Source: Burkholderiaceae bacterium (GTDB lineage: Bacteria > Pseudomonadota > Gammaproteobacteria > Burkholderiales > Burkholderiaceae_D). Taken from it: a stretch of DNA of 64,000 nt. The stretch is taken from contig JAOAUN010000025.1 in assembly GCA_030157545.1 (NCBI GenBank), positions 62,001 through 126,000 on the forward strand, written 5' to 3'. The notes beneath the pieces are model-generated. The model saw only the letters and a program-made list of their open reading frames with translations, did no database searches and was not told the DNA's origin. Made by a program: the position numbers and the translations under genes. Positions 34,411-43,355 of the stretch are shown here, one piece after another (positions within the stretch are counted from its first letter, which is position 1; each line of letters starts with the position of its first letter).

Positions 34411-34848
34411 ATGGCTCATAAGGATTTCACTTTTTCCCATTCATTGCGAGTGCGCTGGTCCGAAGTCGACATGCAGGCGATTGTCTTCAATGGCCATTAC
34501 CTGAATTATTTCGATGTCGCCTTTACCGAGTACTGGCGCGCCACCGGTTTACCTGATGTATTGGCGCAATCGGAAGCGGGATTAGAACTCTTTGCCCGTA
34601 AAGCCAGTATTGAATATCATGCACCGGCGCGATTTGATGATGTGCTCGACATCTGTGTGCGCTGCGCTGAACTGGGTCGCAGTTCCATGCGCTTCGTACT
34701 TGAAATTTATCGTGGCGAAGACTTGCTGATATCGGGTGAGATGCTCTATGTGCATGCAGACAGCAAGATACGCAAGAGCGAGCCGGTGCCAGCGGCTTGG
34801 CGCGCGCGGCTGATTGAATTGGAGCAAGGGGCGGCGGTCAATACATGA
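34411..34848 (+). CDS. 4HBT/YbgC-type acyl-CoA thioesterase
   Basis: A 145-residue hotdog protein. The start VRWSEVDMQAIVFNGHYLNYFDVAFTEYW contains the Asp and the Asn-x-x-Tyr pattern of the 4-hydroxybenzoyl-CoA thioesterase group. It is the second thioesterase of this gene run and belongs to a different hotdog subfamily from the PaaI-like one, so the two probably act on different CoA esters. The stop overlaps the GNAT start. Confidence 0.9.
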   Translation: MAHKDFTFSHSLRVRWSEVDMQAIVFNGHYLNYFDVAFTEYWRATGLPDVLAQSEAGLELFARKASIEYHAPARFDDVLDICVRCAELGRSSMRFVLEIYRGEDLLISGEMLYVHADSKIRKSEPVPAAWRARLIELEQGAAVNT

Positions 34849-35270
34849 ACTCGCGAATCATCACGGGTGACTGGGATAGTTTGCGCGATGATGCGCAACG
34901 CTTGCGTATTGAAGTGTTCGTGATTGAACAGGGCGTGCCAGTCGAGCTGGAGTGGGATGAAGCCGATAGCGTCAGCATTCATGCAGTTGCATACGATGTG
35001 GATGGTCAGCCGGTAGCGACCGGACGACTGCTACCCGACGGTCATATCGGTCGCATGGCCGTGCGGCAGTCCCTGCGTGGAAGCGGCATCGGCAGTCAGG
35101 TGTTGCAAGCCTTGCTGGAGGAGGCGCGTCGTGAAGGGCATACTGAACTGGTGCTGCATGCGCAAGTCCATGCGCAGGATTTTTATGCTCGCCATGGGTT
35201 CGTGGCTGAAGGCGAAAACTTTATGGAAGCCGGGATTGAGCATTGCAAAATGCTGTATCGCTTCAGCTAA
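34845..35270 (+). CDS. GNAT-family N-acetyltransferase (YjcF-like)
   Basis: A 141-residue GNAT. The N-terminus (LRIEVFVIEQGVPVELEWDEAD) is the YjcF/ElaA-like start. The acetyl-CoA pyrophosphate loop is RGSGIGSQ, preceded by RMAV. YARHGFVAEGENFMEAGIEH is the usual end. The substrate is unknown. It is the last gene of the catabolic run, with a four-base overlap to the thioesterase. Confidence 0.88.
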   Translation: MNSRIITGDWDSLRDDAQRLRIEVFVIEQGVPVELEWDEADSVSIHAVAYDVDGQPVATGRLLPDGHIGRMAVRQSLRGSGIGSQVLQALLEEARREGHTELVLHAQVHAQDFYARHGFVAEGENFMEAGIEHCKMLYRFS

Positions 35271-35316
35271 TTTAATCAGTTTGTTATGTTGGAACCCTGA
35301 CTACAATCCGGTAACG

Positions 35317-35334
35317 AAGAAGCTCCCGCTTCTT
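35317..35334 (+). terminator. Weak hairpin after the catabolic operon
   Basis: AAGAAGC-TCCC-GCTTCTT with only a short T-run (TTTAAAA context) beyond it. It is placed well, 47 bases after the GNAT stop, but the stem is short and AT-rich. Confidence 0.4.
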
Positions 35335-35353
35335 TAAAATCAGGATTGATGCA

Positions 35354-36559
35354 ATGCTTAATTCCACGTCTTTTTGTGCTATCAGCACCCAGTCAAATTC
35401 CATTCCAACAGACCGCTATAGTCAACCGAAGCACTACTTTCATTCGATAAAAATCAGTACGCCGATTCCTTGTATGACGCAAAGGCAGCGGCGTCATGCA
35501 AAAAAGAGTGAAATTTTTTATTCCGGAATGATTGGAGGTCCTCGCCCAAGTCGTTTCGTTCCTACTGATGCTTCTCACGCCAGTATGGTGTTAAAGATCA
35601 GGAAGCAAATTGATCCTGCTTTTTTTTTGCCGGCCATCGTTAAAATTTCAAACAGATTAACTATCGCTACATACAGGGCAAAGTCGAATTTCATCGCTAG
35701 TGTCGTAGCAGCCAGCACAGGCCTTATCCCAAGCTTAAGCAGTGGGCTACTGAATGCCTTAGGCAGCATGCCGTCTATCTGGAGCGGTGTGCCAGTCGCA
35801 CAAGCTAGCGACGAAAATACGCTGTATCCATTTGATGCTGTTGCAAGCTTTAAAGAAAAATTTACAAAAGATTTTTTTATTCAAGTCAGCCCATCTTTAA
35901 TCGGTAAAAGCCTGATGGGTGCAACAATAATGGTCGGTGAAATTCATCATCAGGCCAATTTGCAAGAACTCATCCTGAAGGTGTTGACTTACCTGCAGCC
36001 TGAGCGGGGGGATAAGCTGTTGATGGAAGGCGGGTTAGAAGCCTGTCCGAACCAAATTGCTAATTATGGCATTCCAGCGGCAAGCTGCATCAATCTCGAA
36101 GAATATTCAGCCGCCTATCTACAAGCCCGCGCAGCTTGGCAAGCCATGACGCATCAGCTGAAACAGACGGTACATTTTGTCGCCACGCATCTGCCGCGAA
36201 GGTTGCCGGATGAAGTGCTGGTTGGCGATGATGCATTTCTTGAGTTCATAAAGACCCACGCTGGCAAAGTAATTCCGGCACACAAAGCAGAGCTGGATGT
36301 TCACTTGAAAAAATGCCAGTTACTCATCAATAGTCACAATGATGTGTTGACTAGCACTACTGCTCCACGCGAAAAAGAAATGCTGGCAAAGATAAAAGAA
36401 AACATGGGACGCTATTCACTGAATGTCGCGGTGCTAGGTGCGCAGCATGTCGTCAATCTGGCCTCTTATACAGATGAAAAAATCATCTTCATGATGCCGC
36501 GCCTGGTGCATGATACCCATCCGGAAATACATTTCAAATCGGATAAAGATGAATTTTGA
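35354..36559 (+). CDS. Hypothetical protein with ChaN/EreA-like GExH motif
   Basis: A 401-residue protein that I do not recognise as a named family. The first 50 residues are Ser/Thr/Gln/Pro-rich and look disordered, followed by basic sequence. A hydrophobic stretch lies at about 113-142. From about 190 the segment IMVGEIHHQANLQELILK and, 30 residues on, LLMEGGL look like the GE-x-H and Glu motifs of the ChaN/EreA/TIKI superfamily (haem-binding or hydrolase-like proteins). NVAVLGAQHVVNLA near the end fits the same fold. The DNA is visibly AT-richer than its neighbours and the gene has no operon partners, which suggests transfer. The ATG has only a modest AGGA upstream; Met41 is an alternative start. 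Confidence 0.6.
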   Translation: MLNSTSFCAISTQSNSIPTDRYSQPKHYFHSIKISTPIPCMTQRQRRHAKKSEIFYSGMIGGPRPSRFVPTDASHASMVLKIRKQIDPAFFLPAIVKISNRLTIATYRAKSNFIASVVAASTGLIPSLSSGLLNALGSMPSIWSGVPVAQASDENTLYPFDAVASFKEKFTKDFFIQVSPSLIGKSLMGATIMVGEIHHQANLQELILKVLTYLQPERGDKLLMEGGLEACPNQIANYGIPAASCINLEEYSAAYLQARAAWQAMTHQLKQTVHFVATHLPRRLPDEVLVGDDAFLEFIKTHAGKVIPAHKAELDVHLKKCQLLINSHNDVLTSTTAPREKEMLAKIKENMGRYSLNVAVLGAQHVVNLASYTDEKIIFMMPRLVHDTHPEIHFKSDKDEF

Positions 36560-36575
36560 GTGTCGTTGAAAGAAG

Positions 36576-37301
36576 CTATTTAATTATCCGTTCAGACAAC
36601 CGCGCACTGCCATCTGTATGCAAACGTACCAGCGTTGAAGCACGGGTGCCATAGTCTGGTGATGTTATGCAGATTGGCGATAGCAGACGCTCCCACTCCA
36701 GGCTGACACCGGTTTTCGGCAACCTGCAATCAGTGGCCGGTGTTGCATCGGTTAGCATTTCAAAGTAAGCGTCGTCCGGCGCGCTTTGGCACAGAAGGCT
36801 GGCGAATTGCGCTTTGGCGCGCACGGTCTTGGGCCATGGCGCATCCAGCAAGCCATTCGACAAGCCATAGATGCCGGGCGCAAGCGCTAGTCCGTTGCGC
36901 GGGTCGGCTTCACCTTCATTCGCATACCAGTAGAAATTATCGGCGTCACCCAGCAGCAGGTTATAGCCCTGATAGCGACCGCTATCGGCCTTCAGTTGTT
37001 CAATGTAGTCCGTCGTGCTGATGTCGCTATGGAGATAATTGGTGACTAATTCGCCGCGTGACGGAGCATCCGGTCGTTTAGGCTCGCCGTTGCGGATATT
37101 GGTTAGCGCAGCAAAGCGTCCATGCCGATTCATGCCCAGCCAGGTACCGCCACCTTGCAGGTCACGACCGGCATAGATATTCGGACGGTCCTGCCACCAG
37201 TCGGCAGGCTGTGTGGGTCGCGCGAAGAATTCATCGCGATTGGCCGCTGCAATCAACGGGCATTCAGGTATCAGCTTCCATGCAAATACAATCAGGCACA
37301 T
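36576..37301 (-). CDS. NRDE-domain protein (TANGO2 family)
   Basis: A 241-residue protein starting MCLIVFAWK with the name-giving Asn-Arg-Asp-Glu at residues 21-24. GGTWLGMNRHGRFAALTN follows, the most conserved block of the family. The Cys at position 2 suggests an N-terminal nucleophile fold after Met removal, but no catalysis has been established. TANGO2-type proteins are linked to haem or acyl-CoA metabolism in eukaryotes. The start overlaps the end of the DUF4936 gene by ten bases. Confidence 0.9.
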   Translation of the reverse strand: MCLIVFAWKLIPECPLIAAANRDEFFARPTQPADWWQDRPNIYAGRDLQGGGTWLGMNRHGRFAALTNIRNGEPKRPDAPSRGELVTNYLHSDISTTDYIEQLKADSGRYQGYNLLLGDADNFYWYANEGEADPRNGLALAPGIYGLSNGLLDAPWPKTVRAKAQFASLLCQSAPDDAYFEMLTDATPATDCRLPKTGVSLEWERLLSPICITSPDYGTRASTLVRLHTDGSARLSERIIK

Positions 37302-37579
37302 GCGTCGAGATCCACAAAGGTTTCAAGATGACGAGGGCCGTCAATCAGGGCTTCTATACCTGCAAGCGTTACCGCCTTGTGCAGGGCGGGCAAAAAGCCT
37401 TCCGGTACCTGTCTGTAAATTTCCATCCAGGTCTGTAGCTGGTCTTGCAGTTCGGGTCTGCGCTTGATGCCGGTCTCGACCTGCCACTGTGCGGCTAACT
37501 CTGACTGCATGGCTTGGAGCTGCTTTTGCAGCGAAGCGGCGTGATCAGCTCTGACGCGGTAGTAAATGTAGAGGTCCAT
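37292..37579 (-). CDS. DUF4936 family protein
   Basis: A 95-residue protein with the family pattern MDLYIYYRVRADHAASL at the start, KRRPEL and QTWMEIYRQVP in the middle, and an HLETFVDLDACA tail. It probably has a ferredoxin-like fold. Function is unknown. In betaproteobacteria it usually lies with ygfZ and an NRDE gene, as here. The stop/start junction with ygfZ is back-to-back. Confidence 0.88.
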   Translation of the reverse strand: MDLYIYYRVRADHAASLQKQLQAMQSELAAQWQVETGIKRRPELQDQLQTWMEIYRQVPEGFLPALHKAVTLAGIEALIDGPRHLETFVDLDACA

Positions 37580-38512
37580 TCAGGCAGGTGCTGGCAACGG
37601 ATAGGGCAGGGAACAAAATGTCAGCAGCGGGCCATCAGCAGCGCCAAGGTGAACCGGCTGCCCCATTGCATCAAGCTTGACCTCGACCAGACAGGCAAGG
37701 ATACCGTGCGGACCTTTTTCGGCATTAACCAGCATGCCGCACGGTTGGCCCGGGTCGCTGGCAGAAAAGACTTCGGTGCCTGCAGCTGCGTCGGGGGCAT
37801 CGATCGTAGCGAGCATCATCCTGCGCTTGAATTTGCCCAGGTACTGGCTGCGCGCAACGATCTCTTGTCCGGGATAACAACCCTTGCGAAAATTCACGCC
37901 ACCGACGATTTCAAAGTTGAGCATCTGCGGTACAAACTGCTCTTGCGTTGGCTGGGTTATCTGTGGAATACCGGCTTGTATCTCGCTCCAGCGCCACAGG
38001 CTGGCCGGAGCTGGCTGCGCATCATTGAGTACGTGCTGTGCCTGTTGCGGGTTAGTCACCCACAGGTAACGGGTCATGCCTGACGCATCAGGCTGGCGGA
38101 TCAGCACGCTGTCAGTACTTTGACGTATTGCATACGCTTCTGCTGGCAGGTCGGAAAAATGTGCCTCAAGCAGGCTGATAGCGGGATTGACCAGGCCGAG
38201 AATGCCCATGCTGTCGCTGACGTCTGCGAGCTTGACCTTCGAGCGCATCACGAACATTTGCAAGCGCTTCTGAATTGCCGGCAAAATATCACGTGGCAGT
38301 AGCAGCAGAATGCGTGCGCCAGACTGCCAGACTTGCAGGGTTGCCAGAAGGCGGCCTTTGGGCGAGCAGTAGCCGGCGAGCCGGGCGGTATTGTCATTCA
38401 AGCCCAGCACATCGTTAGTAAGTTGATTATGCAGAAAGCTGGCCGCATCTTCGCCCTCGACGGCGAGTAGGCCCAAATGGCTAAGTGGAGCAATAAAGCT
38501 GTTCTCAGACAT
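37580..38512 (-). CDS. ygfZ: Folate-binding Fe-S cluster maintenance protein YgfZ
   Basis: A 310-residue GcvT-like tetrahydrofolate-binding protein needed for repair or assembly of certain Fe-S proteins. The diagnostic motif KGCYPGQE with its conserved Cys is present near residue 215, followed by IVARSQYLGKFKRRM. It is divergent from mltG, with 92 bases between the two starts. Confidence 0.95.
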   Translation of the reverse strand: MSENSFIAPLSHLGLLAVEGEDAASFLHNQLTNDVLGLNDNTARLAGYCSPKGRLLATLQVWQSGARILLLLPRDILPAIQKRLQMFVMRSKVKLADVSDSMGILGLVNPAISLLEAHFSDLPAEAYAIRQSTDSVLIRQPDASGMTRYLWVTNPQQAQHVLNDAQPAPASLWRWSEIQAGIPQITQPTQEQFVPQMLNFEIVGGVNFRKGCYPGQEIVARSQYLGKFKRRMMLATIDAPDAAAGTEVFSASDPGQPCGMLVNAEKGPHGILACLVEVKLDAMGQPVHLGAADGPLLTFCSLPYPLPAPA

Positions 38513-38604
38513 AATTTCGGAGAAAATAGTGTTTGGCGTCTATCATTACGGGCAAATTATAGTGGCGCACGCAAAAGTGCGCAGAGTGGACTGAGGATAC
38601 AGGG

Positions 38605-39594
38605 ATGGCGGCCATAAAAAAAATTATCGTGTATCTGGTGTTGCTGGCATTCTCTGCCACGGCTTTCGTCGTCTTCTGGTCGCGCGAGCCGCTGACAACG
38701 GCAGATAGCATGCCGGTTGAATTCACGATCAAGCCGGGCAGCAGCGTGCGCAGCGCCGCGCGCGATATGCGAGACGCCGGTGTGCCTGCCACACCGGAGC
38801 TAATGGAGCTGCTGGCTCGTGTGCTCGGCAAAGCGGGCTCTATCAAGGCAGGCAGCTACCAACTGCGTCCGGGCAGCACGCCTTTGGCTTTGCTCGACAT
38901 GCTGGTGCGCGGTGAGACCATTCAGGAGTCACTGACCATTATCGAAGGCTGGACCTTTGCGCAAATGCGCGCCGAAGTCGCGCGGCATAAATGGCTCAAG
39001 CCCGATAGCGCAAATCTCAGCGAACAGGAATTCATAGCCAAAGTCGCGCCCGGTTACGACAAGCCCGAGGGCTTGTTTTATCCAGACACCTACTTGTTCG
39101 CGCGCGGATCTAGCGACTTGTTGCTTTACCAGCAGGCGCATACGCAAATGAAAAAAGTGCTTGACCAGGCATGGGCCCGCCGGTCGCCCGATGTGCCTTA
39201 TAGCTCACCGTATCAAGCGCTGATTATGGCGTCGATTGTTGAAAAAGAGACCGGACTGCAAGCCGAGCGCAAGCAAATTGCCGCTGTCTTCGTCAATCGA
39301 TTGAAGCGCGGCATGCTGTTGCAGACCGACCCGACCGTAATTTACGGCATGGGCGAGCGCTTCGACGGCAATATTCGCAAACAGGATCTGCTGACCGACA
39401 CGCCCTACAATACGTATCTGCGCCGTGGCTTGCCGCCGACGCCGATTGCACTAACCGGAAGCGCTTCACTTCAAGCGGCCTTGAATCCGGCACCGACGAA
39501 TGATTTGTTTTTCGTCGCACGCGGCGATGGCAGCAGCAAGTTTTCCGAAAGCCTCGACGATCATAACAAGGCCGTCAATAAATACCAGCGTTAA
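38605..39594 (+). CDS. mltG: Endolytic murein transglycosylase
   Basis: A 329-residue inner-membrane YceG-family lytic transglycosylase thought to end glycan-strand growth. A single N-terminal transmembrane helix covers residues about 5-24. A LysM-like region precedes the catalytic domain. The catalytic Glu is in [10 protein letters not shown], and [10 protein letters not shown] and [17 protein letters not shown] are family blocks. The gene order mltG-tmk-holB-pilZ-tatD is widespread in beta- and gammaproteobacteria. Confidence 0.96.
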   Translation: MAAIKKIIVYLVLLAFSATAFVVFWSREPLTTADSMPVEFTIKPGSSVRSAARDMRDAGVPATPELMELLARVLGKAGSIKAGSYQLRPGSTPLALLDMLVRGETIQESLTIIEGWTFAQMRAEVARHKWLKPDSANLSEQEFIAKVAPGYDKPEGLFYPDTYLFARGSSDLLLYQQAHTQMKKVLDQAWARRSPDVPYSSPYQALIMASIVEKETGLQAERKQIAAVFVNRLKRGMLLQTDPTVIYGMGERFDGNIRKQDLLTDTPYNTYLRRGLPPTPIALTGSASLQAALNPAPTNDLFFVARGDGSSKFSESLDDHNKAVNKYQR

Positions 39595-39617
39595 GCACAA
39601 TCACAATCATAATTAAA

Positions 39618-40226
39618 ATGGCATCAGGCAAATTCATTAGCTTTGAAGGCATAGACGGCGCGGGCAAATCCACGCATGTCAGCAGCGTTGCCGAACTCTT
39701 GCGCGCGCAAGGCAAGACCGTCATCACCACGCGCGAACCCGGCGGTACTGCGCTGGGAGAAAAACTTCGCGCCTTGCTGCTGGAAGAGTCCATGCATCTG
39801 GAAACCGAAGCGCTATTGATGTTTGCGTCGCGGCGCGAACATATAGCGCAAGTCATCGCGCCTGCACTGGCACGTGGCGACTGGGTGATCTCTGACCGTT
39901 TTACCGATGCGAGCTTTGCGTATCAGGGTGGCGGCCGCAAACTGTCGCTCGATAAATTATCAGCCCTCGAGCAGTGGGTGCATCCAGATCTGCAGCCTGA
40001 CCTGACATTGTTATTTGATGTTCCGCTGGAAGTGGCGCGCCAGCGTCTGGATGCGCATCGCACGCTGGACAAATTCGAAAAAGAAAAAGAAGACTTCTTT
40101 GCCGCAACGCGGGCTGTCTATCTGCAGCGCGCTGCGCAGTTTCCTGACCGCATACGCGTGATCGATTCAACACAGCCGATCGCACTGGTTAACCGGCAAG
40201 TTGAACAACTGATTATGGAGTTATAA
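39618..40226 (+). CDS. tmk: Thymidylate kinase
   Basis: A 202-residue enzyme that phosphorylates dTMP to dTDP. The P-loop is GIDGAGKST, followed by TTREPGGT. The DRF-type motif is [16 protein letters not shown], and the lid region has the SRREH element. Start 39618 is 23 bases after the mltG stop. The gene is in the conserved mltG-tmk-holB run. Confidence 0.97.
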   Translation: MASGKFISFEGIDGAGKSTHVSSVAELLRAQGKTVITTREPGGTALGEKLRALLLEESMHLETEALLMFASRREHIAQVIAPALARGDWVISDRFTDASFAYQGGGRKLSLDKLSALEQWVHPDLQPDLTLLFDVPLEVARQRLDAHRTLDKFEKEKEDFFAATRAVYLQRAAQFPDRIRVIDSTQPIALVNRQVEQLIMEL

Positions 40227-40232
40227 GCCGCT

Positions 40233-41270
40233 ATGGATAGTCGCATCTACCCATGGCAAGAGCATGACTGGCAACAACTGCAGCAGTTGCGTGCGCGGCT
40301 GCCACATGCAATTTTGTTTCATGGCGCTGAAGGTACAGGCAAAACCGCCTTTGCTGAACAGTTCGCGCAGTCTTTGCTGTGTAACAGGCCAGACGGCGGC
40401 GGCCATGCTTGCGGCAGTTGTGATGCCTGCGGCTGGTTCACCCAGTACAGTCATCCCGATTACCGCCGGGTGCGACCTGAAGTACTGGAACAGGGGGGCG
40501 CTGACGAAGCAGGCGAGAGCGACGAGCCGGCCACAAAAAAGTCAGGAAGCAGCAGCAAACAACCGTCGAAAGATATCCGTATTGAGCAAGTGCGATCGCT
40601 CGCGACCTTCATGAATGTGTCTACCCACCGCGCCGGATTACGCGTAGTGTTGCTGTATCCGGCCGAAGCGCTGAATGCGGCGTCTTCGAATGCCTTACTC
40701 AAGACGCTGGAAGAGCCGCCTCCAGACACTGTTTTTATCCTGGTTGCGCATCGCATCGAACGCTTGCTGCCGACGATACTGTCGCGTTGCCGCAAGATCG
40801 CGCTCGGCATGCCGGCCGTTCCCGCGGCATTGTCGTGGCTGCAAACGCAAGGTGTGCAGGATGCTGACCGCTGGCTTGCCGAGCAAGGCGGTGCGCCGCT
40901 GGCGGCACTTGATGCTTCTCAGGCTGAACTGGCCCCCGAGCGTGATGCCTTGCTCGGAATGCTGGCCAAGCCTGATGCCGTCGCCGCATTGGCCGTGGCA
41001 GAGCGGCTACAAAAAACACCATTGTCGCAGCTAGTGTCATGGCAGCAGCGCTGGCTGTATGACCTGTTTTCGGTCAAGCTCAGCGCAACGGTACGCTACT
41101 ATCCGCGTCATCAAAAAGCCCTGACCGCGCTGGCTGCCCGTGTACCGGTAGCGCGCTTGCAGCAGGCCTTGCGTGATGCGGGCGGACGGCGCGCTGTGGC
41201 GGAACATCCATTGTCAGCACGCTTGTTCATTGAAGATATGTTGCTCGATTACGCAGCCATCTTTCACTGA
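40233..41270 (+). CDS. holB: DNA polymerase III subunit delta'
   Basis: A 345-residue clamp-loader subunit. The N-terminal AAA+ domain has a Walker A-like HGAEGTGKTAF and a zinc module with cysteines in HACGSCDACGWF. SRC and SNALLKTLEEPP (sensor/arginine-finger region) are clear. An acidic Ser/Gly/Lys-rich insert near residues 85-110 (from about GADEAGESDE onward) is an addition relative to E. coli. It starts six bases after tmk. Confidence 0.95.
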   Translation: MDSRIYPWQEHDWQQLQQLRARLPHAILFHGAEGTGKTAFAEQFAQSLLCNRPDGGGHACGSCDACGWFTQYSHPDYRRVRPEVLEQGGADEAGESDEPATKKSGSSSKQPSKDIRIEQVRSLATFMNVSTHRAGLRVVLLYPAEALNAASSNALLKTLEEPPPDTVFILVAHRIERLLPTILSRCRKIALGMPAVPAALSWLQTQGVQDADRWLAEQGGAPLAALDASQAELAPERDALLGMLAKPDAVAALAVAERLQKTPLSQLVSWQQRWLYDLFSVKLSATVRYYPRHQKALTALAARVPVARLQQALRDAGGRRAVAEHPLSARLFIEDMLLDYAAIFH

Positions 41271-41287
41271 CTGTAACAAGGATTACG

Positions 41288-41662
41288 ATGCAAGATCAGT
41301 CTGCGCTACCTGACCCGGCTGCGGCACGACCTGCGGTGATGTCGCTCAATATTCGTGACCGTGCCGCACTATATGCGGCATACCTGCCTTTCTTGCATAA
41401 CGGCGGCATTTTCGTGCCGACGACAAAAGCCTGCCAGCTCGGCGATGAAATTTTTCTGTTGTTGTCGCTGCTGCAGGACGACAGCCGTTACCCTGTCGCT
41501 GGCAAGGTTGCGTGGATTACACCGGCCGGAGCGAGCAATGCGCATACGCAGGGTATAGGCGTGCATTTTCCGGATGACGAGGCGGGCAGGCTGGTTAAAT
41601 TGCGTATTGAAGAATTGCTGGGTACGGCTTTGGCCTCAGCCCGCACTACGCACACCATGTAA
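41288..41662 (+). CDS. pilZ: Type IV pilus assembly protein PilZ
   Basis: A 124-residue PilZ-domain protein needed for type IV pilus biogenesis. NGGIFVPTTKACQLGDEIFLLLSL is the typical PilZ core. The RxxxR and DxSxxG residues that bind c-di-GMP are not present, as in Pseudomonas PilZ itself. It lies between holB and tatD, the classical location of the pilus gene. Other pil genes are not in this window. Confidence 0.92.
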   Translation: MQDQSALPDPAAARPAVMSLNIRDRAALYAAYLPFLHNGGIFVPTTKACQLGDEIFLLLSLLQDDSRYPVAGKVAWITPAGASNAHTQGIGVHFPDDEAGRLVKLRIEELLGTALASARTTHTM

Positions 41663-41690
41663 CCATATCGTCCGTCGTACAATAGCCCCT

Positions 41691-42470
41691 ATGTTTATCG
41701 ATTCCCATTGTCATATTAATTTCCCCGAGCTGGCAGCACGCCTGCCTGAAATTTTCAGCAAGATGACTGAAAATCAGGTTAGCCATGCGCTTTGCGTGTC
41801 AGTCGAGCTCCCTGAATTTCCGCATGTGTTGGCGCTGGCTGAGCGCTATGCGCATGTCTATGCATCGGTGGGTGTGCATCCGGATTATGAAGACACGCCC
41901 GAACCTACGGTCGAACAGCTCGTTGAGCTGGCTGATCATCCTAAAATCATTGCGATCGGCGAAACCGGACTTGATTATTACCGTCTGCAAGGTGATCTGG
42001 AATGGCAGCGCGAGCGCTTTCGCGTCCACATCCGTGCGTCGCGTGCGACCGGCAAGCCTTTGATCATTCATACCCGCGCAGCGGCTGACGATACCTTGCG
42101 TATCTTGCGTGAAGAAAAAGGCGGCACCGATCAGGGTGGCGTCGCTGGCGTGATGCACTGCTTTACTGAGTCGCTCGATGTGGCGCTGGCTGCTATCGAG
42201 ATGGGGTTTTACATTTCTTTTTCCGGCATCGTGACTTTCAAGAGCGCCAGGGAACTGCAGGCAGTTGCGCGCGCCGTGCCACTGGAGCGCATGTTGATCG
42301 AAACCGATTCCCCGTATCTGGCGCCTGTTCCAATGCGCGGCAAGACCAATGAGCCGGGCTTCGTGCGCCATGTCGCCGAATATCTGGCCGACCTGAAGGG
42401 TGTGCCCTTACCCGAAATGGCTGCTGCCACCTCGGAAAATTTTCGCTCCCTGTTTGCAATCCCGCATTAA
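41691..42470 (+). CDS. TatD family metal-dependent deoxyribonuclease
   Basis: A 259-residue TIM-barrel metallohydrolase. The start ATG 41691 gives MFIDSHCHINFPEL, whose HxH binds metal. Other ligands are visible in IGETGLDYY (Glu), IHTR (His), GVMHCFTES (His) and IETDSPYLAP (Asp). LKGVPLPEMAAATSENFRSLF is the usual end. TatD/YcfH enzymes act as 3'-5' exonucleases or D-aminoacyl-tRNA deacylase-like nucleases. In this locus it corresponds to the YcfH position. Confidence 0.93.
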   Translation: MFIDSHCHINFPELAARLPEIFSKMTENQVSHALCVSVELPEFPHVLALAERYAHVYASVGVHPDYEDTPEPTVEQLVELADHPKIIAIGETGLDYYRLQGDLEWQRERFRVHIRASRATGKPLIIHTRAAADDTLRILREEKGGTDQGGVAGVMHCFTESLDVALAAIEMGFYISFSGIVTFKSARELQAVARAVPLERMLIETDSPYLAPVPMRGKTNEPGFVRHVAEYLADLKGVPLPEMAAATSENFRSLFAIPH

Positions 42471-42474
42471 AACA

Positions 42475-43152
42475 ATGCCGGTCGATCCAAAGCGTCGTCA
42501 ATTATTGGCACTTGCGCTGTTGCCAGATATGTCGGAGTTTTTTCGTGCGCTGACACCGCCGCCGGATTCTTATGCTGAATGGTTTCGCGCCGTGCAAGCA
42601 GACGATGCCGCGAAAGTGCAGCTGCTACTCGCGCGTGGCTTTGACCCCAATACGCTTGATTCTCAACGCTACGAGACGGCGTTGATACTTGCCGTTCGTA
42701 ACAATGCGCAGAAGGTTATTGCCAACCTGCTGGCAGCACCCGGGGTCAATCTGGATGCTCGCGCGCAAAATGGCGATACCGCCTTGATGATCGCAGCCTA
42801 CAAGTCAAACGTGGCTGTTGCAACCGCACTGATCGACAAAGGCGCAGAAATTAACCGTCCGGGCTGGACCGCGCTGCATTATGCAGCCGCATCCGGCTGC
42901 GATGAGCTTGTGAAAATCCTGCTCGAGCATGCAGCCTATATCGATGCCGAATCACCAAACAAAACCACGCCGTTGATGATGGCCGTGCGCGGCATGCATC
43001 TGAAAACGGTGCAGTTGCTGCTGGAAGAGGGCGCAGACCCGGCACTGAAAAATGAACGGGGTTTATCGGCTATCGGCTTTGCCGAGGCGCAGTCTTCCCG
43101 CCAGATCATTAACTTGTTGCGGAGCTTTTCCGATGCAGGTTCGGTTAACTGA
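42475..43152 (+). CDS. Ankyrin-repeat protein
   Basis: A 225-residue protein with about five ankyrin repeats from residue 40 to the end (for example QRYETALILAVRNNAQKV, NGDTALMIAAYKSNVAVA, GWTALHYAAASGCDELVK, KTTPLMMAVRGMHLKTVQ). A short basic-hydrophobic start (PKRRQLLALALL) could be a weak export signal. It begins four bases after the tatD stop and is likely in the same transcript. Ankyrin proteins at this position are common in betaproteobacteria. The partner protein is unknown. Confidence 0.88.
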   Translation: MPVDPKRRQLLALALLPDMSEFFRALTPPPDSYAEWFRAVQADDAAKVQLLLARGFDPNTLDSQRYETALILAVRNNAQKVIANLLAAPGVNLDARAQNGDTALMIAAYKSNVAVATALIDKGAEINRPGWTALHYAAASGCDELVKILLEHAAYIDAESPNKTTPLMMAVRGMHLKTVQLLLEEGADPALKNERGLSAIGFAEAQSSRQIINLLRSFSDAGSVN

Positions 43153-43355
43153 TTTTTACGAGCTTTTCTTTATTTCCTGCTAACGCGCGCTCTTCAGGTT
43201 TACATCAAGTTTCTTTTACAGCATTGATGAAACTACAAGCTGATTGTTCAGTCTGAATTGCAGCCGCATCGCGTCGCTTGCCGTCTTTACGGCAATGCGT
43301 GTTTATGAAAAATCCTGAGCGATTTTTCTATTCCACAATGAGCATGGAGATCAGC
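43153..43355. other. Intergenic leader of the Ser/Gly-rich protein gene
   Basis: About 200 bases without a gene. It ends with GGAGATCAGC, a ribosome binding site for the next gene. No clear promoter or terminator was identified. Confidence 0.4.
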
